Assembly: GCF_027270315.1 (NCBI RefSeq)
Contig: NZ_CP114413.1
Coordinates: 1,116,001-1,180,000, forward strand
Source: Streptomyces cinnabarinus
GTDB taxonomy: Bacteria > Actinomycetota > Actinomycetes > Streptomycetales > Streptomycetaceae
Reading direction: 5' to 3'
DNA: 64,000 nucleotides
In this document: in pieces, positions 56,655 through 64,000 of the stretch
Layout of the letters: every line of letters starts with the position of its first letter
How positions within the stretch are numbered: position 1 is the stretch's first letter
Program-made: the position numbers and the translations under genes
Notes under the pieces: model-generated
Database searches by the model: none
Told to the model about the DNA's origin: nothing
The model's input: only the letters and a program-made list of their open reading frames with translations

Positions 56655-56815
56655 TCGGCAGTTGCGTACGGCAGATTCGCGGAACTTCGCGCGGGGCGGG
56701 GCTACCCGGCGGGCACGCCACATTCGGCTGTCCGCCGAGGACACGCGGCCGGCCCCGGACGGATGCGCGGCGGGCGGCAAAGTACGCGGAGAATGTCGGG
56801 CAGGCCCTCCAGGGA

Positions 56816-57268
56816 GTGACACCGAGCACGGCCCGAGCTGTGCCGGGGCAGCCTCCCCGCGTGATCGACGACCTTGGCGACGCGACCTGGGACCGTGAAC
56901 TCGACGACCCTTTCCTGCGCATCGGCCACCGTTCCGACCGCGCCGACCTGCGACGCCGCATGCGCGACTACGTCCGCGCCCTGCTCGCGCACGCCTTTCT
57001 CGCGGTGCCGGCGGCGCAGGCGGCGGCAAAAGGGGGACGCGGAAACGGTTCCACCCTGGTTCCGCTCATCGTGGCGGAAGTCCGCCGGTTCCTGGCAACT
57101 GGCGCCGCACACCGGCCCCGCCCGCCACTTCGCGTCCACGCGATGAGCGAGGCTGTCACTTCTTGGAGGGGCGGTGCGGTCAGACCACCCCTGATGGGCC
57201 ATCAGCCAACTACATTCCCGACGACGCCTTTGACCAGGACAGATAGTGAAAAGCTGCTGAAGTATTAA
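56816..57268 (+). CDS. Possible hypothetical protein or gene remnant
   Basis: An open frame of 150 codons starting at GTG. The first 60 or so codons show Streptomyces-like third-position GC and a plausible charged protein segment (VIDDLGDATWDRELDDPFLRI); the last 40 codons lose that bias. No family is recognised. It could be a decayed gene whose end has been replaced, or non-coding. Its stop overlaps the convergent XRE gene end by 4 bp. Confidence 0.3.
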   Translation: MTPSTARAVPGQPPRVIDDLGDATWDRELDDPFLRIGHRSDRADLRRRMRDYVRALLAHAFLAVPAAQAAAKGGRGNGSTLVPLIVAEVRRFLATGAAHRPRPPLRVHAMSEAVTSWRGGAVRPPLMGHQPTTFPTTPLTRTDSEKLLKY

Positions 57269-57708
57269 GCGTCGAGCCGGCGTTCCAGGAACGCCACGCC
57301 CTGGTCCACGGCGAGGAGTCGCCAGGACTGCTTGGCCATGTCGTTGAGGGCGGTCTCCCAGGTGCCGTCACCGGCGTCGGCAGACAGGGAGGCGAGGAGC
57401 ATGGTCGCGTACTCGTACCCGGTGCGCGAGGCGACGGCGGTCCACTCTGCGGCGCCGGCACGGTCCGACTGGACGGCGCGGGCGGCCTTGGCGAAGGCGT
57501 CGCGGCTCTCCTCGTCCAGCCGCAGGGCGTCCGCCAGCAGACGCACGGTGTCCTGCCGCGGTCGTTCCACCCGTCCGTGTTCGAGGTCACGGATGGCACG
57601 GACGCTCAGCGCCGAGAAGTCGGCGAGCTGCTGCTGGGTGTACCCCTCCCGGATCCGGTGGAACTGCAGCAGAGATCCGAACGGGCCGGCCTTGGTCAGT
57701 GTGGTCAC
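57265..57708 (-). CDS. XRE-family helix-turn-helix regulator
   Basis: A 147-residue DNA-binding protein. Residues about 10-70 form an XRE/lambda-repressor-like HTH (REGYTQQQLADFSALSVRAIRDLEHGR); the rest (FAKAARAVQSDRAGAAEW onward) is a helical region without a recognised ligand-binding fold. It starts at GTG with an AGGA upstream, 39 bp after the exported-peptide gene, so the two are co-transcribed. It is a plausible regulator of that operon or of the adjacent NRPS region; a peptide-sensing role is inference from position. Confidence 0.85.
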   Translation of the reverse strand: MTTLTKAGPFGSLLQFHRIREGYTQQQLADFSALSVRAIRDLEHGRVERPRQDTVRLLADALRLDEESRDAFAKAARAVQSDRAGAAEWTAVASRTGYEYATMLLASLSADAGDGTWETALNDMAKQSWRLLAVDQGVAFLERRLDA

Positions 57709-57747
57709 GATTCCTGTCCCCCGTCTCGATGTGATGGGTGCGATCGG

Positions 57748-57939
57748 TCACTGCCAGCCGGTGGTGTCCTTGCCGGCCGTCGGGTCGGCGGTGGGGGTGG
57801 CGGCGCCCTCGTCGGCGACGACCTGGGCACCGGTGCCGGAGGACGCGGAGAGCGTCACCGTGGCGACACCGACGGCGGGGACCGCGACCAGCGCGAGCGT
57901 GGCGGCGAACTTGGCGACAATGTTGGGCATAGCGGACAT
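57748..57939 (-). CDS. Small exported peptide, 63 residues
   Basis: Starts MSAMPNIVAKFAATLALV after a clean AGGAGG and ends DPTAGKDTTGWQ. The N-terminus is a signal peptide (Lys at 10, then an Ala/Val/Leu-rich stretch to about residue 30); the mature part is acidic, rich in Ala, Thr and Gly, without Cys. It lies between a 120-residue protein gene and the XRE regulator gene on the same strand. The layout of a small exported peptide followed by an XRE regulator suggests a signalling peptide, but no homologue of known function is recalled. Confidence 0.75.
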   Translation of the reverse strand: MSAMPNIVAKFAATLALVAVPAVGVATVTLSASSGTGAQVVADEGAATPTADPTAGKDTTGWQ

Positions 57940-58090
57940 TGAACGGCCTCCTGACAGAGAGTGCGGGTGTCGTTTCGGTGGATTGGAGCCGGGAGCCGCG
58001 CTGTGCTCCCCCGGCCTCCGGTGGCGTGCCCCCCGGTCGGGGTCCGGCGCCTGCCGGTGCCACCACTCTCGGCCCGGCGGCGGGCAGATG

Positions 58091-58453
58091 TCAGCTCTCG
58101 GCCGTGTCCTCATCCGGCAGCCGCATAGTCCGTCCATCCCCACCTGGGCGTTCCAGGAGGCGGTCGAAGTACGCCCCTACGATCGCCGCGGAGCAACTGG
58201 TGATCCGGCTCCGGTGCAGGGCGGGCACCCGCTCGACGGTGCGCCGCGAGACCGCGAGCGCCGCCTGCTCCGCCATCAGTAGCGACTCGGCCACGACGTA
58301 GAGCCCGACGGTCAGGACCTGTCCGACGCCCGGGTGGACGCTCACATGCTCAACCCCCTCCGCGGACGTCGCCTGCGCGATGAATTGCGCGGCCAGATCT
58401 TCCGGCACCCGGATGTCACGGGGCGTGTGCAGGCGCACATGGATGAGATGCAT
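58091..58453 (-). CDS. Hypothetical protein, 120 residues
   Basis: Starts MHLIHVRLHTPRDIRVPED and contains VSVHPGVGQVLTVGLYVVAE followed by a helix (LMAEQAALAVSRRTVERV). The strand-helix alternation suggests a small alpha/beta, perhaps ferredoxin-like, fold. No family is recognised. GGTCGAAGG lies upstream. It is the first gene of a minus-strand group with the exported peptide (151 bp away) and the XRE regulator, and is divergent from the TrmB-LuxR gene. Confidence 0.65.
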   Translation of the reverse strand: MHLIHVRLHTPRDIRVPEDLAAQFIAQATSAEGVEHVSVHPGVGQVLTVGLYVVAESLLMAEQAALAVSRRTVERVPALHRSRITSCSAAIVGAYFDRLLERPGGDGRTMRLPDEDTAES

Positions 58454-58638
58454 CCTTCGACCCTCGGGAAGCAATCGATGACCAGCAAGCAGGAAAGGTG
58501 GACGGTTTCTGCAAGGGCCTGAAAGGGCCACTCGCGGGGGCAATGAAGCCGTCACGACTTTCCCTGGAACTGGTGACGTCCGAGCATGCGTGCTTGGATG
58601 GCCCCCGTCGTCGAACAGCCACCGGCCCGGGGGAGAGC

Positions 58639-59640
58639 ATGGTTTTGGCTGCGCTCGGTCTTGACCGCACCTGTGAATCCGTCTATCGCGCGCTATTGGC
58701 CCGCCCACAGCTGGGCCTGGCCGAACTGAGGGAAGATCTCGGCCTTTCGGACGCGGATCTGCGCACAGCCCTCGACAAGCTCAGCGAACTGGCGCTGATC
58801 CGGACGTCGTTCGACGCTCCTCACTCGTTCCGCGCCGTCGACCCGGAGATCGGTGTCCAGGCGCTCATCGCCCGCCAGCAGGAACGTTTGGCCTCGGAGC
58901 AGCAGCGCATTGAACAACTCCGCCTGGCGGCCGCTCATCTGACGGCGGAGTTCTCGCTGGCGCGGCCGCGGCACATCACCGAGGCGGTCGAACACCTCGA
59001 GGGCATCGAGGAGATCCGCGACCGGATCAGCATCCTCGTCAAGGACGTCGCCTCCGATGTGATGACGCTGGCGCCCGACGGCGCCCAGACCGCGGAGAAC
59101 ATGGACGCGGCCCATCCGCAGGACCTGGAGCTGCTGGAACGCGGTGTGCGGATGCGGACCGTCTATCTGGACAGCGTGCGCAACAGCCCCGCGACCACCA
59201 CGTACGCGAAGTGGCTGACCGGCCTCGGCGGCGAGGTGCGCACCGCCCCGTCGCTGCCCATCCGCCTCATGATCCTGGACCATCGCACGGCCATCGTGCC
59301 GACGGACGAGGCGGACAGCGGGGCCGGCGCACTGGTGGTGACCGCGAGCGGCACCCTCACCGCGCTGAACGCCCTCTTCGAGACCATCTGGGAGAACGCC
59401 GTGCCCCTCGGCACGGCGACCCGTGATCGCAATGAGCGCGGTCTGACTCCCCAGGAGGCGGAGACACTGAGGCTGCTCAGCCGTGGGCTGACCGACGAAG
59501 TGGTCGCCAAGCGGCTCGGCGTCTCCCCGCGCACGGCCCGGCGCATCGCGGCCGACCTCATGGAGCTGCTGGGTGCCCGCAGCCGCTTCCAGGCGGGTTG
59601 CCGTGCCGTGGCACGAGGATGGCTGACGGGGGACGAATGA
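58639..59640 (+). CDS. TrmB/LuxR-type transcriptional regulator
   Basis: A 333-residue regulator with an N-terminal TrmB-like winged helix (about 5-75, VYRALLARPQLGLAELREDL), a coiled segment (ARQQERLASEQQRIEQL), a central phospholipase-D-like region (RDRISILVKDVASDVMTLAP) and a C-terminal LuxR HTH (LTPQEAETLRLLSRGLTDEV to RTARRIAADLMELLG). The ATG at 58639 is chosen for its GGGGGAG and because homology starts there; in-frame upstream starts exist. It probably controls the exported-peptide operon 294 bp downstream. The effector is unknown. Confidence 0.85.
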   Translation: MVLAALGLDRTCESVYRALLARPQLGLAELREDLGLSDADLRTALDKLSELALIRTSFDAPHSFRAVDPEIGVQALIARQQERLASEQQRIEQLRLAAAHLTAEFSLARPRHITEAVEHLEGIEEIRDRISILVKDVASDVMTLAPDGAQTAENMDAAHPQDLELLERGVRMRTVYLDSVRNSPATTTYAKWLTGLGGEVRTAPSLPIRLMILDHRTAIVPTDEADSGAGALVVTASGTLTALNALFETIWENAVPLGTATRDRNERGLTPQEAETLRLLSRGLTDEVVAKRLGVSPRTARRIAADLMELLGARSRFQAGCRAVARGWLTGDE

Positions 59641-59672
59641 GGGAGGAATACGCGCGGTCCGCCCGTCGTGGC

Positions 59673-59698
59673 GGAACTGCCGGACGGGAACTGCCGGA
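59673..59698 (+). promoter_or_regulatory. Tandem 12-bp repeat upstream of exported-peptide operon
   Basis: GGAACTGCCGGA occurs at 59673-59684 and again at 59687-59698. The pair lies in the 294-bp gap between the TrmB-LuxR gene and the peptide gene and could be a regulator binding site. The rest of the gap holds no gene; a promoter for the peptide gene is expected but no clear -35/-10 pair was found. Confidence 0.4.
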
Positions 59699-59934
59699 AC
59701 CGTGATACCAAGCGGATCGGCAACCCTCCCGGGGTTTCCACCGGGACGGGAAAGAATTCGGCCATTCCGGCCACCCCGGAATTCCACCGAACCGCGGGAC
59801 CGGTCGACTGCCGGTCATCCACCGCCGCAACTGCCGCTCGCCGCACGGCCCGGGACATAGCCTGCTGCATTCGTGAGCGTCTGCTAATCCGAGGTCCGAC
59901 CACGGACCGTGTGTCCCCAGCAGAAGGAGTCGTT

Positions 59935-60159
59935 ATGAAGAACTCGTCCCACACGGCGGCGACCGTCGCCGCGGCCCTCCTCGCCACCGGATTCCTGGTG
60001 GCGGGCTCGGCCACGGCCACCGCGGCCCCCGCCGAGGCCGAGCGCATCACCTCGGTGGAACAGCTGAAGGCGAGCATCCAGCAGGCCGCGGAGCAGGAGG
60101 CCGGTGGCCTTTCCCTGAGCGACAACACCGTCGGCCGGGCCGCCAAGGCCCCCTGCTGA
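59935..60159 (+). CDS. Small exported peptide ending in Cys, 74 residues
   Basis: Begins MKNSSHTAATVAAALLATGF after AGAAGGAG and has a classical signal peptide with likely cleavage in the ATAAPAEA region. The mature part is a charged amphipathic helix (ITSVEQLKASIQQAAEQEA) followed by GRAAKAPC at the C-terminus, with Cys as the last and only cysteine. It is followed at 19 bp by a cysteine-rich protein gene and preceded by a TrmB-LuxR regulator. It might be a signalling or precursor peptide; no known family is recalled. Confidence 0.75.
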   Translation: MKNSSHTAATVAAALLATGFLVAGSATATAAPAEAERITSVEQLKASIQQAAEQEAGGLSLSDNTVGRAAKAPC

Positions 60160-60178
60160 GACGAGGAGGCCGAGGACC

Positions 60179-60643
60179 GTGGACAAGGACGAGTCCCCTG
60201 CGAGCTGGTGTCCGAGCGGTGATGCGCACGCGCCCGAGGCGGTCGTCCTGGGCGTGCGGTCCGGACAGGAGGGCCGGGTGGTCTACCTGGCCGACCCGGT
60301 GCCGGCCTCACAGGTGCTGGGCGAGGTGCCCGAAGGAGTGGAACCGCGGCGAATCCTGCGGTTCGCCTCGCACTGCGTCACCAACTGCGTCAACCGCCGG
60401 GGCGACGACTGCACCCTGGTCGAACGGGTGCTCGCGAAGCCCCAGGCGAGCGCAACCACCGTCCCGCGGTGCCACCTGCGGACGAGGTGCCAGTGGTGGA
60501 GCCAGAGCGGCGTCGAGGCCTGCCGGCGCTGTCCGGCCGTCTCGACCCGTCACCGCGCCGATGACGAACTGGCAGAGCTGATCGCGGATCCCACGACGAC
60601 CCGCGAACAGCTGGACGCCTGGATCGCCACCGAGGCCGGCTGA
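60179..60643 (+). CDS. Cysteine-rich protein, possible metal or Fe-S binding
   Basis: A 154-residue protein starting at GTG with AGGAGG upstream. Eight cysteines occur at positions 11, 66, 70, 78, 98, 104, 115 and 118, spaced C-x3-C-x7-C and C-x5-C-x10-C-x2-C, with neighbouring His (SHC, PRCHL) and Trp residues. The pattern suggests metal or iron-sulfur binding. There is no signal peptide. It is cotranscribed with the upstream exported Cys-terminal peptide and ended by a strong terminator. Function unknown; maturation of, or response to, the peptide is only a guess. Confidence 0.7.
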   Translation: MDKDESPASWCPSGDAHAPEAVVLGVRSGQEGRVVYLADPVPASQVLGEVPEGVEPRRILRFASHCVTNCVNRRGDDCTLVERVLAKPQASATTVPRCHLRTRCQWWSQSGVEACRRCPAVSTRHRADDELAELIADPTTTREQLDAWIATEAG

Positions 60644-60650
60644 TCCTCCC

Positions 60651-60680
60651 GGGCCCCCGCCGATGCCACGGCGGGGGCCC
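60651..60680 (+). terminator. Intrinsic terminator of the exported-peptide operon
   Basis: A perfect 12-bp GC-rich stem, GGGCCCCCGCCG at 60651-60662 pairing with 60669-60680 around a 6-nt loop, starting 8 bp after the stop codon of the cysteine-rich gene. Confidence 0.85.
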
Positions 60681-60686
60681 ACCCGC

Positions 60687-60992
60687 ATGCCGTCACAGGT
60701 CCTCGGGGGCCGCGAACGAGCCGTACTCGGGGCGCCCGGCCAGGTCGTAGGAGCCGCCTACCAGGCACCCGTCTCCGACCGCATGTGGCACCACACCGCG
60801 ACCGGCACCACCCCCACTCCCGTACTCCAGACCCTGCTGCTGCACCTCGCCGACGGCGGCGCATGGGACACCGTCATCGGTAGCCCCGTCGACGAGACGA
60901 GCGCCACCGCCGCCACGAAGCCCCTCACCGACGCCGGCCGGAAGCGCACCGTCGAGGACGCTGGATCCCTGGACAAACCATTCCGCCAGTGA
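60687..60992 (+). pseudogene. Probable gene remnant, possibly DUF317-like C-terminal fragment
   Basis: The open frame after the terminator includes TPTPVLQTLLLHLADGGAWD and a PLTDAGRKRTV segment that recall the C-terminal part of Streptomyces DUF317-type proteins. No ribosome-binding site or complete domain is present, and similarity fades at both ends. I regard it as a decayed fragment; the family name is a tentative recollection. Confidence 0.3.
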
Positions 60993-61056
60993 CTGTGGTC
61001 CTGACACCGAGGCACCTCGGTAGAGACGGGGGATCGGACGGGTGGTCTTCGGGCCA

Positions 61057-61101
61057 TCAGCCGCCGGCCGCGGCCGACTCGTAGCCGGTGATGTCGTCGG
61101 G
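61057..61101 (-). repeat. Right copy of 45-bp direct repeat bounding the NRPS region
   Basis: The last 14 codons and stop of the response-regulator gene. It matches 8281-8325 at 43 of 45 positions in the same orientation. Confidence 0.85.
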
Positions 61102-61728
61102 CTTCACCAAGCCGTCCTCGATCGCGCGGGCCAGCATGTCCGCCTTTGTCGGCGCCTCTCTGCCGACCTGCGCGTACTTGACTCTTGCCCGACGGATGTA
61201 CACGTCCACGGTGTGGACCGACACACCCATGCGGCGGGCGACCGAGGCCTTGGACATGGACTGGAACCACCACAGCAGCGCGGTGCGTTCCTGCGAGGAC
61301 AGCTGGGGCCGGTTCGCGCCGCGATCACCCACCAGGACACCCGCGGCCGTCGGTGTGACGTAGGGCCTGTCTCCCGCCGCCGCCAGCACCGTGTTCACCA
61401 GGTGCACCCGTCCCTCGTTCTTCGCGACGAACTCGCAGGCTCCGACCTCCAGCGATTCGAGCACCACGCGCTGCTCGGTGAACTGCGAGAAGACGATGAC
61501 CCGCTGGCCCGCCGCGGCCAGCGCGGCGACCGTGTCGATGACGATTCTGCCGTGCAGATTCAGATCGAGGATGAGGACATCCGCGACGCCGGACGGCACA
61601 TCGGCCGTTTCGCCCGTGTACACCACCGAGATGCGCGGTTCCTCGGACAGCCAGGTCTGGATGCCTTCGATGACGACCGGATGATCGTCGGTGATGGCAA
61701 CGGTCAGCGAGCCGGTCCCACCGGACAT
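61057..61728 (-). CDS. NarL/LuxR-family response regulator
   Basis: A 223-residue two-component regulator. The receiver has the acidic pair (AITDDHPVV), phospho-acceptor Asp in LILDLNLHG, the switch Ser (VIVFSQF) and Lys (FVAKNEG). The LuxR HTH is near residues 150-210 (SKASVARRMGVSVHTVDVYI). The ATG at 61728 follows GGGAG and overlaps the kinase gene end by 25 bp. It is part of a triad with two upstream membrane kinases. Its 3' end is duplicated at the left edge of the NRPS region. Targets unknown; the NRPS operons are candidates by proximity. Confidence 0.88.
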   Translation of the reverse strand: MSGGTGSLTVAITDDHPVVIEGIQTWLSEEPRISVVYTGETADVPSGVADVLILDLNLHGRIVIDTVAALAAAGQRVIVFSQFTEQRVVLESLEVGACEFVAKNEGRVHLVNTVLAAAGDRPYVTPTAAGVLVGDRGANRPQLSSQERTALLWWFQSMSKASVARRMGVSVHTVDVYIRRARVKYAQVGREAPTKADMLARAIEDGLVKPDDITGYESAAAGG

Positions 61729-62825
61729 CGGGTCTCCCACCACAGCTGCTCCCCCTCCTGGTCGTAGAGCAAGGACACGGCAAGCGGGCCCGGCGGTTGC
61801 ACGACCGTCCCCGGCGCGGCGTCGGCCACCACACTCACCGCGACCTCCTCCGGTGTCGCCAGCAGGGTGAGCCGTGCCTCGGTGGCCGCGGCGGCCAGGA
61901 CCAGCAGGGCACCTTCCGTGAGTTCCCGGCGGACGGGTGTCGGCAGTTCGGGCAGGTCACCGTAGCTCAGCAGGGTGACGCGTACGCCGCGCCGCTCGGC
62001 GATGTCGGCGCAGGAGCGGAGTTCGTGCAGGAGCGGGTGCGGGGTGTCGTCCGTCTCCGCGAACAGCCTCCGCAGGCGTGCCGCCTCCACGGCGGCGCGT
62101 TGGCGTACGTCGGCGTCGCCCGGGTCCAGCCGGCGTTCCGTCAGACCACGCAGCAGCGGTTCCACTCGGCCGCGCAGATGCTCGTACCGACGCCGGCGTT
62201 CGGCGTGCACGGCCTCGTCGGCGGCGGCCCGGGCGAGGTGCTCCGCGTGTGCCGCGGCGGCCTCGGTGGCTTCCCTGGCACCGCTGTTGAGCTGCCGGGC
62301 CAGGTACGCGAAAGTGAGCTGGATACCGGCGGTGGTGTACACCGCTGCCAGCAGACGGGAGACGGTGACATGGCCGAGCGCGCCGTCGGCGGCCAGGAAG
62401 CCCACCGTGACAGCCGTGTTCGCGACCAGCAGGGTGATCAGCTCCCACAGCGGGCGCTGCATCAGCAGCAGTACGCCGAACCAGCCCACGGTGTTCCACG
62501 CCCAGCTCGCGTCACCGATCGCCTCACCCGGCGCGTACGTGGCGGTCGCGACGACACCGGCGGCCAGCGCCGCCCCCGCGAGCAGCCGCGCGGTGCGTGC
62601 GCCGAGCGCGGAGCGCAGCAGCAGGACGGAACCGGCGGTCTGGATCACCACGAGGGCCAGCCAGGCGCCCGCGACGGCGGCCTGCGGCTCGTACGTCGGC
62701 CAGTTCCTGAGGATCAGCAGCGTGTCCAGACCCAGGTGCCAGATGCCGACGATCGCCACTACCCCGATATTGACGGCTGTGGCGAAGCGCGAGGCGACCA
62801 TGTCTCTGACGACGCCGGCGCTCAT
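61704..62825 (-). CDS. Degenerate membrane histidine kinase-like protein
   Basis: A 373-residue protein with about six transmembrane segments in the first 180 residues, then a long charged coil (ARAAADEAVHAERRRRYEHL) and a C-terminal domain placed like a HATPase. The N box and the G box (normally DxGxG) are not recognisable: the corresponding segments read EGALLVLAAAATEA and VVADAAPGT. It is therefore probably a pseudokinase partner of the intact kinase encoded upstream. Its ATG overlaps that gene's stop as ATGA and its end overlaps the response-regulator start, giving tight stoichiometry. Confidence 0.75.
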   Translation of the reverse strand: MSAGVVRDMVASRFATAVNIGVVAIVGIWHLGLDTLLILRNWPTYEPQAAVAGAWLALVVIQTAGSVLLLRSALGARTARLLAGAALAAGVVATATYAPGEAIGDASWAWNTVGWFGVLLLMQRPLWELITLLVANTAVTVGFLAADGALGHVTVSRLLAAVYTTAGIQLTFAYLARQLNSGAREATEAAAAHAEHLARAAADEAVHAERRRRYEHLRGRVEPLLRGLTERRLDPGDADVRQRAAVEAARLRRLFAETDDTPHPLLHELRSCADIAERRGVRVTLLSYGDLPELPTPVRRELTEGALLVLAAAATEARLTLLATPEEVAVSVVADAAPGTVVQPPGPLAVSLLYDQEGEQLWWETRCPVGPAR

Positions 62826-64000
62826 GGTTCCCACCTCAGCACGACCCGGGTTCCGGCCCCGGCGGACGAAACCACTCGGGCGCTGCCGCCGACGGCCCGC
62901 ATCCGGCCGTGGACCGATTCCCGCAGACCGCGCCGGTGAGGAGGAACAGCCGCCGGGTCGAACCCGGCTCCGCCGTCGCGGACTTCGACGGTGGCGCCCT
63001 GCCCGACGCGTCGGACCGAGACCCGGGCGGCGCGCGTGTCCCCGTGCAGGGCCACATTGGCCAGGGCCTCGGCGGCTCCCTGCGAGAAGGCGGCCACGAC
63101 CTCGTGGGGGAGGTCCAGCGGCGGCACGTCGAACTCGATGTCCAGTGGTGGAAGGCCGACGTGGCGCGTCAGTACGGCGGTGCGCAGCGCGACATCCAGC
63201 GGTGCGGGATGGTGCGCCACGCCGCGTGCCACGCCGGGGTGCGCCCGCAGGGCTTCGATGACGGCCAGGTCGGCCCCGGCCCGTTCCGGCAGCGCGGCGG
63301 AGTCACGGGTGATGCTGCCGGTACCCACCATGGTGAGCGTGGCGAGCACGGTGTCGTGCAGCAGTCGCTGCTGGTCCAGTTCATCAGCGCGGGCGGCGGA
63401 CCGGGCCCGCGCGGACGCACGCGCCGACGCCTCCTCGGCGAGTGCGAGATCCGCCCTGCGCGCTCCATGGCGCAGCAGCACCGCGACAGCGGCGGCGAGC
63501 AGTCCCTGGAGCACCAGGACGACGGAGGCCTCTCGTAACCCGGCGCCCATCGCGTGGGCCGCCGCGATGGCGAGTGCCGCGCCCATCGCCCAGGGCTGCC
63601 GCAGCGTGAACTGGGCGATGAAGACGCCTGTGCCGGCGACCATGTCGATCCATCCGGAGCCCGCTGACGCTTCCAGGACCTCGGCCGGGACGAGCCTGCC
63701 GTGTGCCAGACAGAGCACCACGACGACGACGGTGTCAGCGGCGCAGAGCCAGGGGTGCGGTCCCGGCCTGAACATCACCACGGTGAACAGGCCGCTCCAC
63801 ACCAGCAGTCCGACGACAGCGACCGTCACCCAGACCGGGCGTGCGGGCGGCGCGAAGCCGACCACGGCGACCAGGGCCGCTCCGACAGCGCTGGTCGCCC
63901 TCAGGACCGCGGACAGCCTTGCGGACTTGCGCTGAAGCTGGTGCTGGGCGGCCCCCAGGGGTAACCCGCCGCCCCCATCGGGCGAACTCCCCCCTCCATC
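62822..64000 (-). CDS. Sensor histidine kinase, 5' end outside window
   Basis: A membrane sensor kinase of the NarX/DesK-like HisKA_3 group. Several hydrophobic helices are followed by an H box (QRLLHDTVLATL), an N box (AEALANVALHGD) and a G box (VRDGGAGFD). The frame stays open to the right edge of the window with plausible protein sequence (QLQRKSARLSAVLRATSAV) and no ATG or GTG start beyond the GTG at 63865, so the true start is probably off-window. The gene is first in the triad and should phosphorylate the response regulator directly or with the degenerate partner. Confidence 0.85.
   Translation of the reverse strand, partial: DGGGSSPDGGGGLPLGAAQHQLQRKSARLSAVLRATSAVGAALVAVVGFAPPARPVWVTVAVVGLLVWSGLFTVVMFRPGPHPWLCAADTVVVVVLCLAHGRLVPAEVLEASAGSGWIDMVAGTGVFIAQFTLRQPWAMGAALAIAAAHAMGAGLREASVVLVLQGLLAAAVAVLLRHGARRADLALAEEASARASARARSAARADELDQQRLLHDTVLATLTMVGTGSITRDSAALPERAGADLAVIEALRAHPGVARGVAHHPAPLDVALRTAVLTRHVGLPPLDIEFDVPPLDLPHEVVAAFSQGAAEALANVALHGDTRAARVSVRRVGQGATVEVRDGGAGFDPAAVPPHRRGLRESVHGRMRAVGGSARVVSSAGAGTRVVLRWEP

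Overview
This window looks like chromosomal DNA from a Streptomyces or close relative. GC content is very high, third codon positions are almost all G or C, and the gene content (ROK regulators, Tat-exported amidase, TrmB-LuxR regulators, large NRPS genes with MbtH and Sfp-type PPTase) is typical of that group. No species is claimed. About 47 kb of the 64 kb is nonribosomal peptide biosynthesis, nearly all on the minus strand.

Left flank (1-8.3 kb, plus strand). These are ordinary chromosomal genes: xylulokinase with its ROK regulator, an acetamidase/formamidase, an exported N-acetylmuramoyl-alanine amidase, and a GAF-type activator next to an aldehyde dehydrogenase that ends at a strong terminator. 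A small alpha/beta-barrel-like protein follows. The boundary at 8.28-8.73 kb is a truncated IS4-type transposase. Its last 45 bp are almost identical to the 3' end of the response-regulator gene at 61.06 kb, so the whole biosynthetic region lies between 45-bp direct repeats.

Operon I (minus strand, 56.5 to 29.0 kb). It begins with a stand-alone AsnRS/AspRS-like catalytic core. Next is a 4682-residue NRPS (A-T-C-A-T-C-A-T-C-dA-T-C-A-T-TE) whose fourth A domain is reduced to about 100 residues. Then come a VioC/AsnO-type Fe(II)/2-oxoglutarate oxygenase, an SDR, both subunits of B12-dependent glutamate mutase (a source of 3-methylaspartate), an FMN glutamate-synthase-like protein, MbtH, a type II thioesterase and a TauD-type oxygenase. 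A 172-bp IS5-like MITE separates these from a stand-alone A-T didomain with a Gln-like code, an MFS exporter, an Asp/Asn-hydroxylase family oxygenase and a PPTase. The stand-alone A-T is the natural candidate to load the module with the vestigial A domain, and the TauD enzyme may act on the tethered residue, as in the kutzneride KtzN/KtzO/KtzP scheme.

Operon II (minus strand, 27.5 to 8.7 kb). This is a second complete assembly line, divergent from its own MFS exporter: A-T-C-A(N-MT)-T, a luciferase-like FMN monooxygenase, C-A-T-C-A-T-E, then C-A-T-TE. Hand-read codes suggest Gln-like, N-methyl-Phe, Val-like, Gly-like and possibly a basic residue. Both lines start with a loading A domain, have five carrier proteins and end in a thioesterase, so the locus appears to encode two separate pentapeptide-length lines that share MbtH, PPTase and TEII.

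Right flank (57-64 kb). Two small candidate peptide systems lie back to back. One is a 120-residue protein, a 63-residue exported peptide and an XRE regulator on the minus strand. The other is a TrmB-LuxR regulator, a 74-residue exported peptide ending in Cys and an eight-cysteine protein on the plus strand, closed by a strong terminator. A two-component triad follows: NarL-type regulator, degenerate kinase and intact kinase, the last running off the window. No regulator lies inside the NRPS region, so these flanking genes are the nearest candidates for its control.
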